Of a DNA stretch of 9,925 nt, positions 1 to 6,050 are shown piece after piece. Under the pieces are notes generated by a model. It had not been told where the DNA came from, searched no databases, and was given only the letters and a program-made list of their open reading frames with translations. Source of the stretch: Candidatus Thalassarchaeaceae archaeon (GTDB taxonomy: Archaea; Thermoplasmatota; Poseidoniia; Poseidoniales; Thalassarchaeaceae); NCBI GenBank assembly GCA_013329905.1, contig DUJH01000023.1, positions 47,084 through 57,008 of the forward strand, given 5' to 3'. Position 1 is the first letter of the stretch, and each line of letters opens with the position of its first letter. Both the position numbers and the translations under genes were made by a program.

Positions 1-120
1 CGGGAAAGGCCCAAAAATCTGGAAAAGACGGAACCTCAGAAACTCGATGACAGAGTAAAATTTCCCGCCTTTCTCCAGCACCACGACTCAGCACAGCAGC
101 AGCCGAAGGTCGTGGAGTAG
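1..120 (+). CDS. possible C-terminal tail of an upstream gene (partial)
   Basis: Frame 1 is open from the window edge to a TAG at 118-120 and would encode 39 residues ending QQQPKVVE. The peptide is strongly hydrophilic and charged, with no recognisable domain, so it could be the disordered tail of a gene that starts before the window. Support is weak: another plus frame is open for 48 bases and one minus-strand frame is open across the whole stretch, so an open frame of this length can arise by chance. No function can be given. Confidence 0.3.
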   Translation, partial: RERPKNLEKTEPQKLDDRVKFPAFLQHHDSAQQQPKVVE

Positions 121-241
121 CCACTTGACCCGCCGGCAGTTCGACCCCCTCTGGTAACTCAGCCATGCAGCAACGAGGGAGTTGCCGCCTTCAACCTCCC
201 CCGAACATCAACCTCAAGTCCTGCAGTAATCAGCCCGGGCC
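121..241 (+). other. intergenic leader before the aldo/keto reductase gene
   Basis: This gap is GC-rich and has no obvious TATA-like box close to the ATG at 242, unlike other intergenic regions here. A 5-bp inverted repeat, GCAAC/GTTGC with a 6-base loop, lies at 170-185 and could form a small hairpin. An in-frame TAA at 227-229 limits how far the reductase could extend upstream. No convincing Shine-Dalgarno sequence precedes the ATG. The promoter may lie further upstream, with the gene read from the preceding transcription unit. Confidence 0.3.
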
Positions 242-1102
242 ATGTCAGCCCCTTTCGAGACCGTCTCCATCGGCCACACCAACGTAGCCACAGGCGAGCG
301 TGAGCACGAAATCGAGATGCCTAGATTCGGGCTAGGAGTTTGGCAAATGTCAGAAGGTGGACAATGCAAAACAGCCGTGCAACATGCCATTCAGTCTGGA
401 TACAGACTCATCGACACAGCCCGTTCATATGCCAACGAAACAGAAACCGGTGTGGCCATTCGGGAAAGTGGAATTCCCCGTGATGAAATCTTCGTGGTCA
501 CCAAGTTACGCCGTCCTCATGCAACAAGTTACGAGGCTGTTCTCGAACACTGCCGCAGCAGCCTCGACATGCTCGAACTCGAACAACTTGACCTCTACCT
601 CGTCCACGCGCCACCAGAAGACATCGATGCACGCCCAGGCGTGTGGAAAGGTATGGAGGAGTGCCTTGCAAGGGGTTGGACCAGAGCGATCGGAGTGAGC
701 AATTACGGTGCTCATCATCTAGACGACATGCGTGCCTACGCGACCATCCTCCCCTCAGTCAACCAAGTCGAACTCCACCCGTGGAACCAACGCCCAGCCC
801 TCCGCGCAGCAACTCAAGCTTCAGGTGCTAGAGTCATGGCTTACTCACCCCTCGCTCGCGGACAAAAAGTAGACTGCGACAGCCTCGCTGCAATCGCCGA
901 ATCGGTTGGTTGTACACCGGCTCAAGCAGCCATCAAATGGGTGTATGATACGGGGGCGATTACAATTCCGAAGTCGAGTAATCCAGGTAGAATTGAGGAA
1001 AATATTGCCTGCCTCGACATCGACCTCACTGGTACTGAAGATTCATTCAATGCCATGGAGGAGGCCTATGTCTCCGGCTGGAACCCAACTGCTGAAGCCT
1101 GA
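242..1102 (+). CDS. aldo/keto reductase (2,5-diketo-D-gluconate reductase-like)
   Basis: A 286-aa cytosolic NAD(P)H-dependent oxidoreductase of the aldo/keto reductase superfamily (TIM barrel), expected to interconvert carbonyls and alcohols; the substrate cannot be read from sequence. The catalytic tetrad is complete: Asp58 and Tyr63 in the IDTARSYANE segment, Lys88 in VVTKL, and His122 in LYLVHAP. Other family marks are GVSNY (151-155), QVELHP (175-180), AYSPLARG (200-207) and the cofactor-binding IPKS (242-245). Length matches small prokaryotic members, which run about 270-290 residues. The start at 242 is the only ATG after an in-frame stop at 227-229, although no good ribosome-binding site precedes it. 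The next gene begins within 10 bases of the stop, so the two are probably co-transcribed. Family assignment is secure; physiological role is unknown. Confidence 0.93.
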   Translation: MSAPFETVSIGHTNVATGEREHEIEMPRFGLGVWQMSEGGQCKTAVQHAIQSGYRLIDTARSYANETETGVAIRESGIPRDEIFVVTKLRRPHATSYEAVLEHCRSSLDMLELEQLDLYLVHAPPEDIDARPGVWKGMEECLARGWTRAIGVSNYGAHHLDDMRAYATILPSVNQVELHPWNQRPALRAATQASGARVMAYSPLARGQKVDCDSLAAIAESVGCTPAQAAIKWVYDTGAITIPKSSNPGRIEENIACLDIDLTGTEDSFNAMEEAYVSGWNPTAEA

Positions 1103-1111
1103 GTGATTACG

Positions 1112-1309
1112 ATGAATGCCGACAGTGGTCCTAGAGATCCTGAAACTATCGAAGAGGAATTGGCACTTTTTGCCGAGGCTCTCAATGCGGGGATTGACCC
1201 ATTTCCCGAGCCAAAGAAACCGACTCCTTGGGTCAAATATGCAACTGCATGGTTCATGATAATCTTGATGATCTCTTTCGTATCTAGGATTCTAAATCGT
1301 GCCTTGTAA
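1112..1309 (+). CDS. small single-pass membrane protein, hypothetical
   Basis: This short protein (65 aa from the ATG at 1112) has an acidic N-terminal half (PETIEEELALFAEALNAG), a proline-rich hinge (DPFPEPKKPTP), one hydrophobic segment (about residues 43-58, ATAWFMIILMISFVSR) and a short basic tail. A GTG at 1103, directly after the reductase stop codon, is an alternative start giving 68 aa. I prefer 1112 because GAGTGAT at 1101-1107 then serves as a ribosome-binding site with 4-base spacing, like the GGTGAT used before the gene at 8770. The Shine-Dalgarno overlaps the upstream stop, suggesting translational coupling. I do not recognise the family. The topology suggests a small tail-anchored or single-pass protein, perhaps a partner or anchor for another factor, but no function can be assigned. 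Confidence 0.65.
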   Translation: MNADSGPRDPETIEEELALFAEALNAGIDPFPEPKKPTPWVKYATAWFMIILMISFVSRILNRAL

Positions 1310-1355
1310 TTCTAGTATAATTCATAGGGAAAATAGGATTAAATGTAGGGTAAGA

Positions 1356-1363
1356 TTTAAATA
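1356..1363 (+). promoter_or_regulatory. TATA box for the 1387 gene (leaderless transcript predicted)
   Basis: TTTAAATA is centred about 27 bases upstream of the ATG at 1387, which is the archaeal TATA-to-start distance, so transcription should begin at or next to the start codon. No Shine-Dalgarno is present between them (the gap is AAATATTTATTGTT-like), which agrees with a leaderless mRNA. The surrounding 1310-1386 stretch is strongly AT-rich, with several other AT tracts, so the exact box is not certain. Confidence 0.55.
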
Positions 1364-1386
1364 TCAAGACATAAATATTTATTGTT

Positions 1387-1608
1387 ATGAAATATACAAT
1401 AGTTGCGGCAGAAAATATGCATAAACCTGAAAAATACGCTGTATTCAATCAACATACTTGGGACAAACCTTGCTTAATTGAGCAAGTACAAATTCGAATC
1501 AAAGATGGTTGGACACCTATTGGTGGTGTCTCATTCGGAAAACATGAAGAATTTGAGGACGAAGTTTGGGCACAAGCTATGATCAAAGAAGATAGTGAGG
1601 AAGAATAA
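1387..1608 (+). CDS. DUF1737-like small protein
   Basis: A 73-aa protein that resembles the DUF1737 family: a short N-terminal strand (YTIVAAEN), a helix-like stretch ending LIEQVQIRIKDGW, the turn GWTPIGGVSFG (residues 41-51), and the closing WAQAMIK (61-67) followed by an acidic tail DSEEE. The pattern of a helix, then GW.P.GG.S, then QAM is what suggests the family; the biochemical role of that family is unknown. It lies alone between the reductase unit and a convergent tRNA, behind its own TATA box. By hand count it is about 36% GC, well below the neighbouring genes, and rich in A-ending codons, so it may have been acquired or be under different selection. Start at 1387 fits the leaderless promoter. 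Confidence 0.75.
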   Translation: MKYTIVAAENMHKPEKYAVFNQHTWDKPCLIEQVQIRIKDGWTPIGGVSFGKHEEFEDEVWAQAMIKEDSEEE

Positions 1609-1611
1609 TTT

Positions 1612-1634
1612 CAATATCACTACTCTTCATATTG
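1612..1634. terminator. possible bidirectional terminator between convergent units
   Basis: CAATAT (1612-1617) and ATATTG (1629-1634) are inverted around an 11-base loop in the 31-bp space between the stop of the 1387 gene and the encoded CCA of the opposing tRNA. The stem is weak and AT-only apart from its ends. T-rich tracts flank it on both strands. Convergent units need termination here, but the sequence support is slight. Confidence 0.2.
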
Positions 1635-1642
1635 TGATTTGG

Positions 1643-1715
1643 TAGTCCCTCCCGGATTTGAACCAGGGTCATGGCATCCAGAGTGCCATATGATGGACCG
1701 CTACACTAAGGGACT
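1643..1715 (-). tRNA. tRNA-Gln (anticodon CTG)
   Basis: Read on the minus strand, the cloverleaf is complete. The acceptor stem AGTCCCT pairs with AGGGACT over 7 bp with discriminator A. The D stem is GTG/CAT with a G-T wobble. The anticodon stem TGGCA/TGCCA encloses CTCTGGA, giving anticodon CTG. The T stem CCTGG/CCGGG carries the loop TTCAAAT. The discriminator A at 1643 is followed by CCA encoded at 1640-1642, so the gene could be drawn as 1640-1715. No intron is visible. In archaea tRNA-Gln is usually charged with Glu and amidated by GatDE. It lies 68 bp downstream of korB on the same strand; a TATA-like sequence 27 bp upstream suggests its own promoter. Confidence 0.95.
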
Positions 1716-1716
1716 A

Positions 1717-1738
1717 GCGACCCGGCGAGACGGGTTGC
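1717..1738 (-). repeat. 8-bp inverted repeat directly upstream of tRNA-Gln
   Basis: GCGACCCG (1717-1724) and CGGGTTGC (1731-1738) form an 8-bp stem with one G-T pair and a 6-base loop. On the minus strand the stem ends one base before the mature 5' end of tRNA-Gln, between korB and the tRNA. It could end the korAB transcript, guide 5' processing in a read-through RNA, or be a protein-binding site overlapping the tRNA promoter. Confidence 0.45.
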
Positions 1739-1739
1739 G

Positions 1740-1747
1740 TATTTCAA
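1740..1747 (-). promoter_or_regulatory. possible TATA box for tRNA-Gln
   Basis: On the minus strand the sequence TTGAAATACGCA contains an AT-rich core, GAAATAC, centred about 27-28 bases before the tRNA 5' end at 1715. That is the right distance for a start at the mature 5' end. The match to a TATA consensus is imperfect. Confidence 0.3.
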
Positions 1748-1783
1748 CAGAACCGCAGACAAACCGGCTGCATTTGTCGGAGT

Positions 1784-2821
1784 TCAAGCGCGGAAGGACT
1801 GATTCAAATCAGCCAGCGCTTGCTCGCTTGGTCGTAATTCATTCTCACTGAGATCGACGAGAGGAGTTACAGTCAGGCCAAGCGCCTCGTCAGCGGACTT
1901 CATCTCAGAATTGTAATGCAGAAGTCCAGTGACGTGCTTATCGCTCGCCTCAGCCTCATGAATCGCGGCTAGAGCAGCAACAGGATTACTCGGGTCATGA
2001 TCAATTCCAAGCGTAGCGAGGCGTAGAGTCGAGCCATCGAAGAGTTCGATATCCTCATACTCACCTTCTGGAATTTCGACCTCTTCAAGCGGTGTGAAGT
2101 GAGGGATGTAATCCACGGTGTGCAACACCTCGTCGTTCGACTTCACATAGTTGTATGAGCGGTACGACTCGTCGTTGTTAGCAAAGGTGACGCATGGTGA
2201 AATGACATCGATGACAGCCATTCCCTTGTGCGATAGAGCAGCACGTATGAGTGAGGAGAGTTGTTTCTTGGAACCAGAGAAAGAGCGTGCTACAAAGCCG
2301 CATCCGAGGTTAATCGCCATCTTACAGAGGTCGATAGGATTGTTTTCGTTGGTAACGCCCTTCTTCTTCTTTGATCCCTTTTCGACGGTAGCGGAGTATT
2401 GTCCCTTGGTTAGTCCGTAGACTCCGTTATTCTCGATGATGTAGACCATGTTCAGGTTGCGCCGAATCGCATGCACAAACTGCCCAATACCGATTGATGC
2501 TGTGTCTCCGTCGCCGGAAACTCCGAGGAAAACAAGGTCCTTGTTGACCATGTTAGCGCCAGTCGTCACCGACGGCATCCTTCCGTGTACTGTGTTGAAT
2601 CCGTGTGACTTTCCGAGGAAGTATGCCGGCGTCTTCGATGAACAGCCTATTCCTGACATTTTGGCGATGGTTTCGGGAGCGATCCCGTTCTCCCATGCTG
2701 CTTGGATGATGACATTGGATATCTGGTCGTGGCCGCAGCCTGGGCACAGAGAGGACTTACCTCCTGTGTAGTCTGCTTTTGGCAGGTCGATGACGTTGAG
2801 TTGGATTGGACGCATGCTCAT
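1784..2821 (-). CDS. korB: 2-oxoacid:ferredoxin oxidoreductase beta subunit (KorB-type)
   Basis: A 345-aa beta subunit that binds thiamine diphosphate and one 4Fe-4S cluster and, with the alpha subunit, decarboxylates a 2-oxoacid to acyl-CoA while reducing ferredoxin. CPGCG (26-30) supplies two cysteines; Cys60 (GIGCSS) and Cys210 (ISPCVTF) complete a spacing of 3, 31 and 150 residues, very like the four cluster ligands of the Sulfolobus two-subunit enzyme. The Mg-ThDP motif is GDGDTASIGIGQF (103-115) with the NN at 131-132. The segment VYGLTKGQYS (134-143) and IGCSSKTPAY are typical of KorB, so 2-oxoglutarate is the likely substrate, though broader 2-oxoacid use is possible. The start at 2821 has a perfect GGAGGTGA four bases upstream, lying within the last codons of korA, and ATGA overlaps the two genes. 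A lysine-rich insert GSKKKKG lies at 149-155. Confidence 0.93.
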   Translation of the reverse strand: MSMRPIQLNVIDLPKADYTGGKSSLCPGCGHDQISNVIIQAAWENGIAPETIAKMSGIGCSSKTPAYFLGKSHGFNTVHGRMPSVTTGANMVNKDLVFLGVSGDGDTASIGIGQFVHAIRRNLNMVYIIENNGVYGLTKGQYSATVEKGSKKKKGVTNENNPIDLCKMAINLGCGFVARSFSGSKKQLSSLIRAALSHKGMAVIDVISPCVTFANNDESYRSYNYVKSNDEVLHTVDYIPHFTPLEEVEIPEGEYEDIELFDGSTLRLATLGIDHDPSNPVAALAAIHEAEASDKHVTGLLHYNSEMKSADEALGLTVTPLVDLSENELRPSEQALADLNQSFRA

Positions 2822-4620
2822 GCAGTCACCTCCTGAGTCGAGGACAAGCTCAACGCCTCGAGAACCATGTCCGCGTAGACGCGTGCGCGTGGAGGAATTC
2901 CGTCGCTGAATGCTACAGAGTGCATCTTGCTGAGGAGTTCTACTGGCAGTTCCTTGCGCAGGATGCCAAAGAGCTGACCGTCGCGGTTGACTTCGAGGAC
3001 GATTACTTGCTCATGCTCTGCGATGAACTTCTCGACTTCAGAGTGGTAGGGAAGAGCTCTGACTCGACAGGTGCTTACTGACAAGCCGGTTTGTTCAAGG
3101 ATATCGTCGATTTCTGTGATTGTGTTTTCCATAGAGCCGTAGTAGATGATTCCTACTTGCTTGCTCTTCTCAGCGCGGATGATTGGAGCTGGTAGGTTGT
3201 CACGCGCGCCGTCAATCTTCCTGCGCAGGCGCGTAACGGTTGCGTGGTAGACGGCAGGGTCCTCGGAGTAGACGCCATCCTCATCGTGGCCAGTGCCGCG
3301 GTAGAGGATGGGTTCGAGACCGCTTCCTGGGAGGGTACGGTATGGAATTCCATCGCCATCGACGTCGCGGTAGCGACCGAAATTCTCGATGGCGTCGAGT
3401 TGTTCTTGGCTTCTTATTACCTTACCGCGGTCGAGCGGCTGGTCAGGGTACTCGAAGCCGGAGGTCACCCAGCGATTCATGCCGAGGTCAAGGTCGGAGA
3501 AGCCGAAGACAAGAGTCTGGTAGCGCTCGGCCACATCGAAAGCGCGCCAGCCGAATTCGAAGCACTCGTCGACTGTTCCTGGAATGAGGACGATGTGCTG
3601 AGTGTCGCCGTGACTGGCTTCATACAGCAGGCTAAGGTCACCCTGCTGGGTTCGTGTAGGCAGACCGGTGGATGGCCCAACGCGATTGATATCCCAGATG
3701 ACTCCGGGAACCTCTGCGAAATACGCGAGGCCGATGAATTCTGACATCAGCGAAATCCCCGGACCGCTGGTCGCAGTCATGCCGCGGCCACCGGCCCATC
3801 CAGCACCGACAACCATGCCGGCGGCAGCGAGTTCGTCCTCTGCTTGGATGACTGCGCAGGTTGAACCGCCATCCTCGGCTGTACGGATCTTCGGTATCCA
3901 GTCGATGATTGACTCGGCGAGAGATGATGATGGAGTAATCGGATACCAAGAGAGCATGTTGACTCCGCCGAATAGGCAGCCGAGTGCAGTCGCTTCGTTG
4001 CCCTCGATGAGATAGGTGTCTGGATTCTTATCACGAGGCTCGATAGTGTAGCCGATATCGCAATTCCAATTCTCCGCTGCGTAGGCTCGACCCTCGTCGA
4101 TAGCTCGCGTGTTCAGTTCTATCGCCTTCTCCTTGCCCTTGAATTGCTGAGTGAGAGCAGCGCGCAGAGCGTTGGCGTCGATTCCTAGAACTTCGGCGAG
4201 TCCGCCGACGTAGTACATGTTGGCAATCATGCGAGCTAACTTCGGGTTAATCGCTCTCGCCATCTTGGTCATCGGTATACCGAGCACGACGCAATCGTCG
4301 CGCTCGACTGGCAACTTCACATCCATATTGTGGATGATGATGGTTCCTGGCTCCGCCTTTTCGACATCAGCCAACCAAGTATCCTTGTTCATCACGACTT
4401 GAATATGCGTCTTATCGCCAGGAGCCTGATAGCCGGCGTCGCTGGCTCGAATGATAAACCAAGTCGGAAGGCCAGAAATGTTGCTCGGGAAGAGATTCTT
4501 CCCGCTAACGGGAACTCCCATCTCGAACATAGAGTGTAGCAGAATCAGGTTCGCAGACTGCGACCCCGTTCCGTTTGCAGTGGCGATATTGAGTGTGAAA
4601 TCATTGACGATTTGAGCCAT
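2818..4620 (-). CDS. korA: 2-oxoacid:ferredoxin oxidoreductase gamma-alpha fusion subunit (KorA-type)
   Basis: A 600-aa subunit with a gamma-type domain first (about 1-185; GTGSQSANLILL near the start is the usual opening of that domain) fused to the alpha domain (about 205-600). The alpha part carries YPITPSSS (226-233), SGPGISLMSE (285-294) and RVGPSTGLPT (313-322), the substrate and CoA region, plus DVDGDGIPYRTLPG, which is characteristic of KorA proteins. With KorB it forms the two-subunit enzyme typical of aerobic archaea and actinobacteria, most likely 2-oxoglutarate:ferredoxin oxidoreductase of the TCA cycle; substrate is inferred, since related proteins also accept pyruvate. There is no separate ferredoxin-like delta subunit in the window. 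It is the first gene of the operon and overlaps korB by 4 bases. The start at 4620 lacks a well-placed Shine-Dalgarno (GGAG lies about 12 bases away), so the precise start is somewhat uncertain, but the N-terminus aligns with the domain boundary. Confidence 0.92.
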   Translation of the reverse strand: MAQIVNDFTLNIATANGTGSQSANLILLHSMFEMGVPVSGKNLFPSNISGLPTWFIIRASDAGYQAPGDKTHIQVVMNKDTWLADVEKAEPGTIIIHNMDVKLPVERDDCVVLGIPMTKMARAINPKLARMIANMYYVGGLAEVLGIDANALRAALTQQFKGKEKAIELNTRAIDEGRAYAAENWNCDIGYTIEPRDKNPDTYLIEGNEATALGCLFGGVNMLSWYPITPSSSLAESIIDWIPKIRTAEDGGSTCAVIQAEDELAAAGMVVGAGWAGGRGMTATSGPGISLMSEFIGLAYFAEVPGVIWDINRVGPSTGLPTRTQQGDLSLLYEASHGDTQHIVLIPGTVDECFEFGWRAFDVAERYQTLVFGFSDLDLGMNRWVTSGFEYPDQPLDRGKVIRSQEQLDAIENFGRYRDVDGDGIPYRTLPGSGLEPILYRGTGHDEDGVYSEDPAVYHATVTRLRRKIDGARDNLPAPIIRAEKSKQVGIIYYGSMENTITEIDDILEQTGLSVSTCRVRALPYHSEVEKFIAEHEQVIVLEVNRDGQLFGILRKELPVELLSKMHSVAFSDGIPPRARVYADMVLEALSLSSTQEVTA

Positions 4621-4879
4621 CCTTTTCGGTGTCTCCGGGGGTGTCTGGGCGCACTGGCGGGTGCTTGTGCAGCGTGCCCCGTGCGAAATTCGGTCTTAGC
4701 CGTTCCCGTCTGTTAATTCCCTCGCGTAGCGAGGAGTATCTGTGCAATTTACTCTAATTATGGTGCATTATTTCCCTCAGAAATGGGCAATTTCGCCTAA
4801 AAATCTGAATAAATCGCCTCCCGAATACGAGGAATCCCCATCCGTTGCGGTTTTCAAGGGAGGCGTGGTCGGCGGGCCC
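4621..4879. promoter_or_regulatory. divergent intergenic region between korAB and the cyclophilin gene
   Basis: This 259-bp gap must hold the promoters of both korAB (minus) and the cyclophilin gene (plus). On the minus strand GGAATTAACA (4711-4720) is the best TATA-like candidate for korAB, implying a start near 4690 and a leader of about 70 bases. On the plus strand AT-rich tracts at 4746-4760 and 4798-4814 (AAAAATCTGAATAAAT) are candidates for the cyclophilin gene, the second implying a start near 4830-4840. A perfect 15-bp palindrome sits at 4720-4734, next to the korAB TATA candidate. GGGAGG at 4858-4863 is a possible ribosome-binding site for the ATG at 4880. Confidence 0.5.
4720..4734. 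repeat. perfect 15-bp palindrome, possible operator
   Basis: CCTCGC, spacer GTA, GCGAGG: six-base arms with no mismatch around a 3-base centre. It abuts the TATA-like GGAATTAAC read toward korAB and lies 100 bp from the korA start. Its position would allow a regulator to block or recruit the basal factors. Its arm layout and TAC centre (minus strand) recall the palindromes at 5991-6005 and 9415-9431. The alternative is an RNA hairpin in a cyclophilin leader, if that transcript starts further upstream. Confidence 0.5.
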
Positions 4880-5953
4880 ATGCCTCCAATGCCGAGTGAG
4901 TTGAAGGAAGCCTTGGACCAGGCCCAAGAACTGATTGAGTCGGGTAAGCCAGACGATGCTTTGGACATCCTCAGAACAACTGGTTGGAAGGCAGCCCAAA
5001 CCAACTCACAGAAGGTTAGCGTCACACGCCTCGCCTCTGAGGCAATGATCTCCAAAGGCGACCTCGATATGGGTAACCGTAAGAAGCACTGGCAGAGAGC
5101 TTACAAGAATTATCAACAGGCTCTAAAATTGGAGCCATCGAACAAAGATATTCGTCGCTCGATGAACAAGCTCGCTTCGATGATGGACGAGCAGTCAATC
5201 TCGCTTGGGAAGGGATTTCAGATATTCGATGATGGAAACCCCACTCCCACTGGACTCGTTGCAATTTCGGTCGCGATAATCATCTTCCTCGTCGGTTTCA
5301 AGTACGCAGGAGCGGCATTGGAGCAACCTTTGGAGGGAGCCACGGTGACCTTGGAGGTGTCTTACATTCATCCAGATGATCCAAATTCACGAATCGAGGG
5401 TGAAATAGTCATCGAACTCTATCCTGATGAGGCTCCGAAGCATGTCGAGAACTTCCTCTATCTCATCGATAATTCCCGTTACGATTACACGACTTTCCAC
5501 CGCGTCATCGATGGATTCATGGTTCAAGGCGGAGACATCGAAATGATGAATGGCGCTGGCGGATACTCTGGCCAATGGTATGGCTATTGTAACGGTCAAA
5601 CTCTGGATAGCACTGGAACTCCGCATACTTCCGAGAGTTGTCCCGTTGAGGATTGGTCAGTTCCCGGTGAGCACACGAACGGCCTCAAACATGGCCCCGG
5701 TGCTCTCGCGGCCGCAAACTCTGGCCTGAACACAGACGGAAGCCAGTTCTACATCGTCCCAAGCGACTCTACCCCTGATTGGCTGGACTGGAGCCCTGGC
5801 AAGGATTGCGCGGCTCAAGGACAATCCTGCCATACAGTCTACGGGATGGTTGTCTCTGGTATGGAGCACGTCGATGCGATGAGCGAGGTCGAGACCGGTA
5901 GTGGCGATAAGCCGGTGCACGATGTTCGCTTAATGACGGCTTACCGAAGTTGA
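4880..5953 (+). CDS. membrane-anchored cyclophilin-type peptidyl-prolyl isomerase with N-terminal TPR-like region
   Basis: A 357-aa fusion. Residues 5-105 are helical and TPR-like: paired helices ending in RAYKNYQQALKLEPSNKD, a classic TPR signature. A single membrane segment follows (about 124-141, TGLVAISVAIIIFLVGF), then a cyclophilin domain (about 155-357) that catalyses cis-trans isomerisation of prolyl bonds. Active-site marks are TTFHRVIDGFMVQGGD (204-219, catalytic Arg208), GALAAANSGLNTDGSQFYIV (274-293) and Trp301, with HTVYGMVVSGMEHVDAM (318-334) closing the fold. Two inserts bring Cys237/Cys254 and Cys310/Cys317, suggesting disulfides and an outward-facing catalytic domain, with the TPR region in the cytoplasm. 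An in-frame GTG at 4742 would add 46 residues, but that stretch is AT-rich, promoter-like and unlike any domain, so I start at ATG 4880 behind GGGAGG. Probably a folding factor for exported proteins (inference). Confidence 0.88.
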   Translation: MPPMPSELKEALDQAQELIESGKPDDALDILRTTGWKAAQTNSQKVSVTRLASEAMISKGDLDMGNRKKHWQRAYKNYQQALKLEPSNKDIRRSMNKLASMMDEQSISLGKGFQIFDDGNPTPTGLVAISVAIIIFLVGFKYAGAALEQPLEGATVTLEVSYIHPDDPNSRIEGEIVIELYPDEAPKHVENFLYLIDNSRYDYTTFHRVIDGFMVQGGDIEMMNGAGGYSGQWYGYCNGQTLDSTGTPHTSESCPVEDWSVPGEHTNGLKHGPGALAAANSGLNTDGSQFYIVPSDSTPDWLDWSPGKDCAAQGQSCHTVYGMVVSGMEHVDAMSEVETGSGDKPVHDVRLMTAYRS

Positions 5954-5990
5954 ACACAGACTTCTCAACGAGTTCGAGTTATTTTCGGAC

Positions 5991-6005
5991 TGACTCTACG
6001 AGTCA
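5991..6005. repeat. perfect 15-bp palindrome upstream of acnA, possible operator
   Basis: TGACTC, spacer TAC, GAGTCA: six-base arms, no mismatch. It lies 46 bp before the aconitase start and just downstream of an AT-rich TATA candidate (GTTATTTT, about 5978-5985). If that box is used, transcription would start near 6007, so the palindrome would sit between TATA and start site, a normal position for a repressor site. It could instead form a 6-bp hairpin if the RNA starts upstream. Confidence 0.5.
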
Positions 6006-6022
6006 CCTTCATGGAGGGCACT

Positions 6023-6045
6023 CACCCCCGAATGGTTACGGGGTG
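6023..6045 (+). promoter_or_regulatory. hairpin that can bury the acnA ribosome-binding site
   Basis: CACCCC (6023-6028) is exactly complementary to GGGGTG (6040-6045), with an 11-base loop. GGGGTG is also the only plausible Shine-Dalgarno for aconitase, ending 5 bases before its ATG. Folding would hide the ribosome-binding site in a GC-rich stem, so translation may depend on opening it. The pairing is seen; regulation is inference. Confidence 0.45.
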
Positions 6046-6050
6046 CTGAG

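Noticed and set aside
170..185. GCAAC/GTTGC inverted repeat before the aldo/keto reductase gene as a riboswitch or terminator
   Set aside because: Only 5 bp, with no T-run and no further conserved structure, so it is noted in the leader entry and not called separately.
1639..1851. 70-aa plus-strand open frame starting inside the tRNA region
   Set aside because: It covers the complement of tRNA-Gln and the end of korB; both are far better supported on the minus strand.
2010..2021. GCGTAGCGAGG in korB matching half of the 4720-4734 palindrome
   Set aside because: The 11-base match lies in coding sequence and lacks the second arm, so it is likely chance.
3244..3744. 166-aa plus-strand open frame opposite korA
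   Set aside because: It is wholly antisense to conserved alpha-domain motifs of KorA, has no ribosome-binding site and resembles no family; its length is a by-product of the GC-rich codon pattern of korA.
4742..4879. 46-residue N-terminal extension of the cyclophilin from GTG 4742
   Set aside because: The stretch is AT-rich and promoter-like, has no ribosome-binding site before the GTG, and the peptide lacks a signal sequence or domain; the ATG at 4880 opens the TPR-like region directly.
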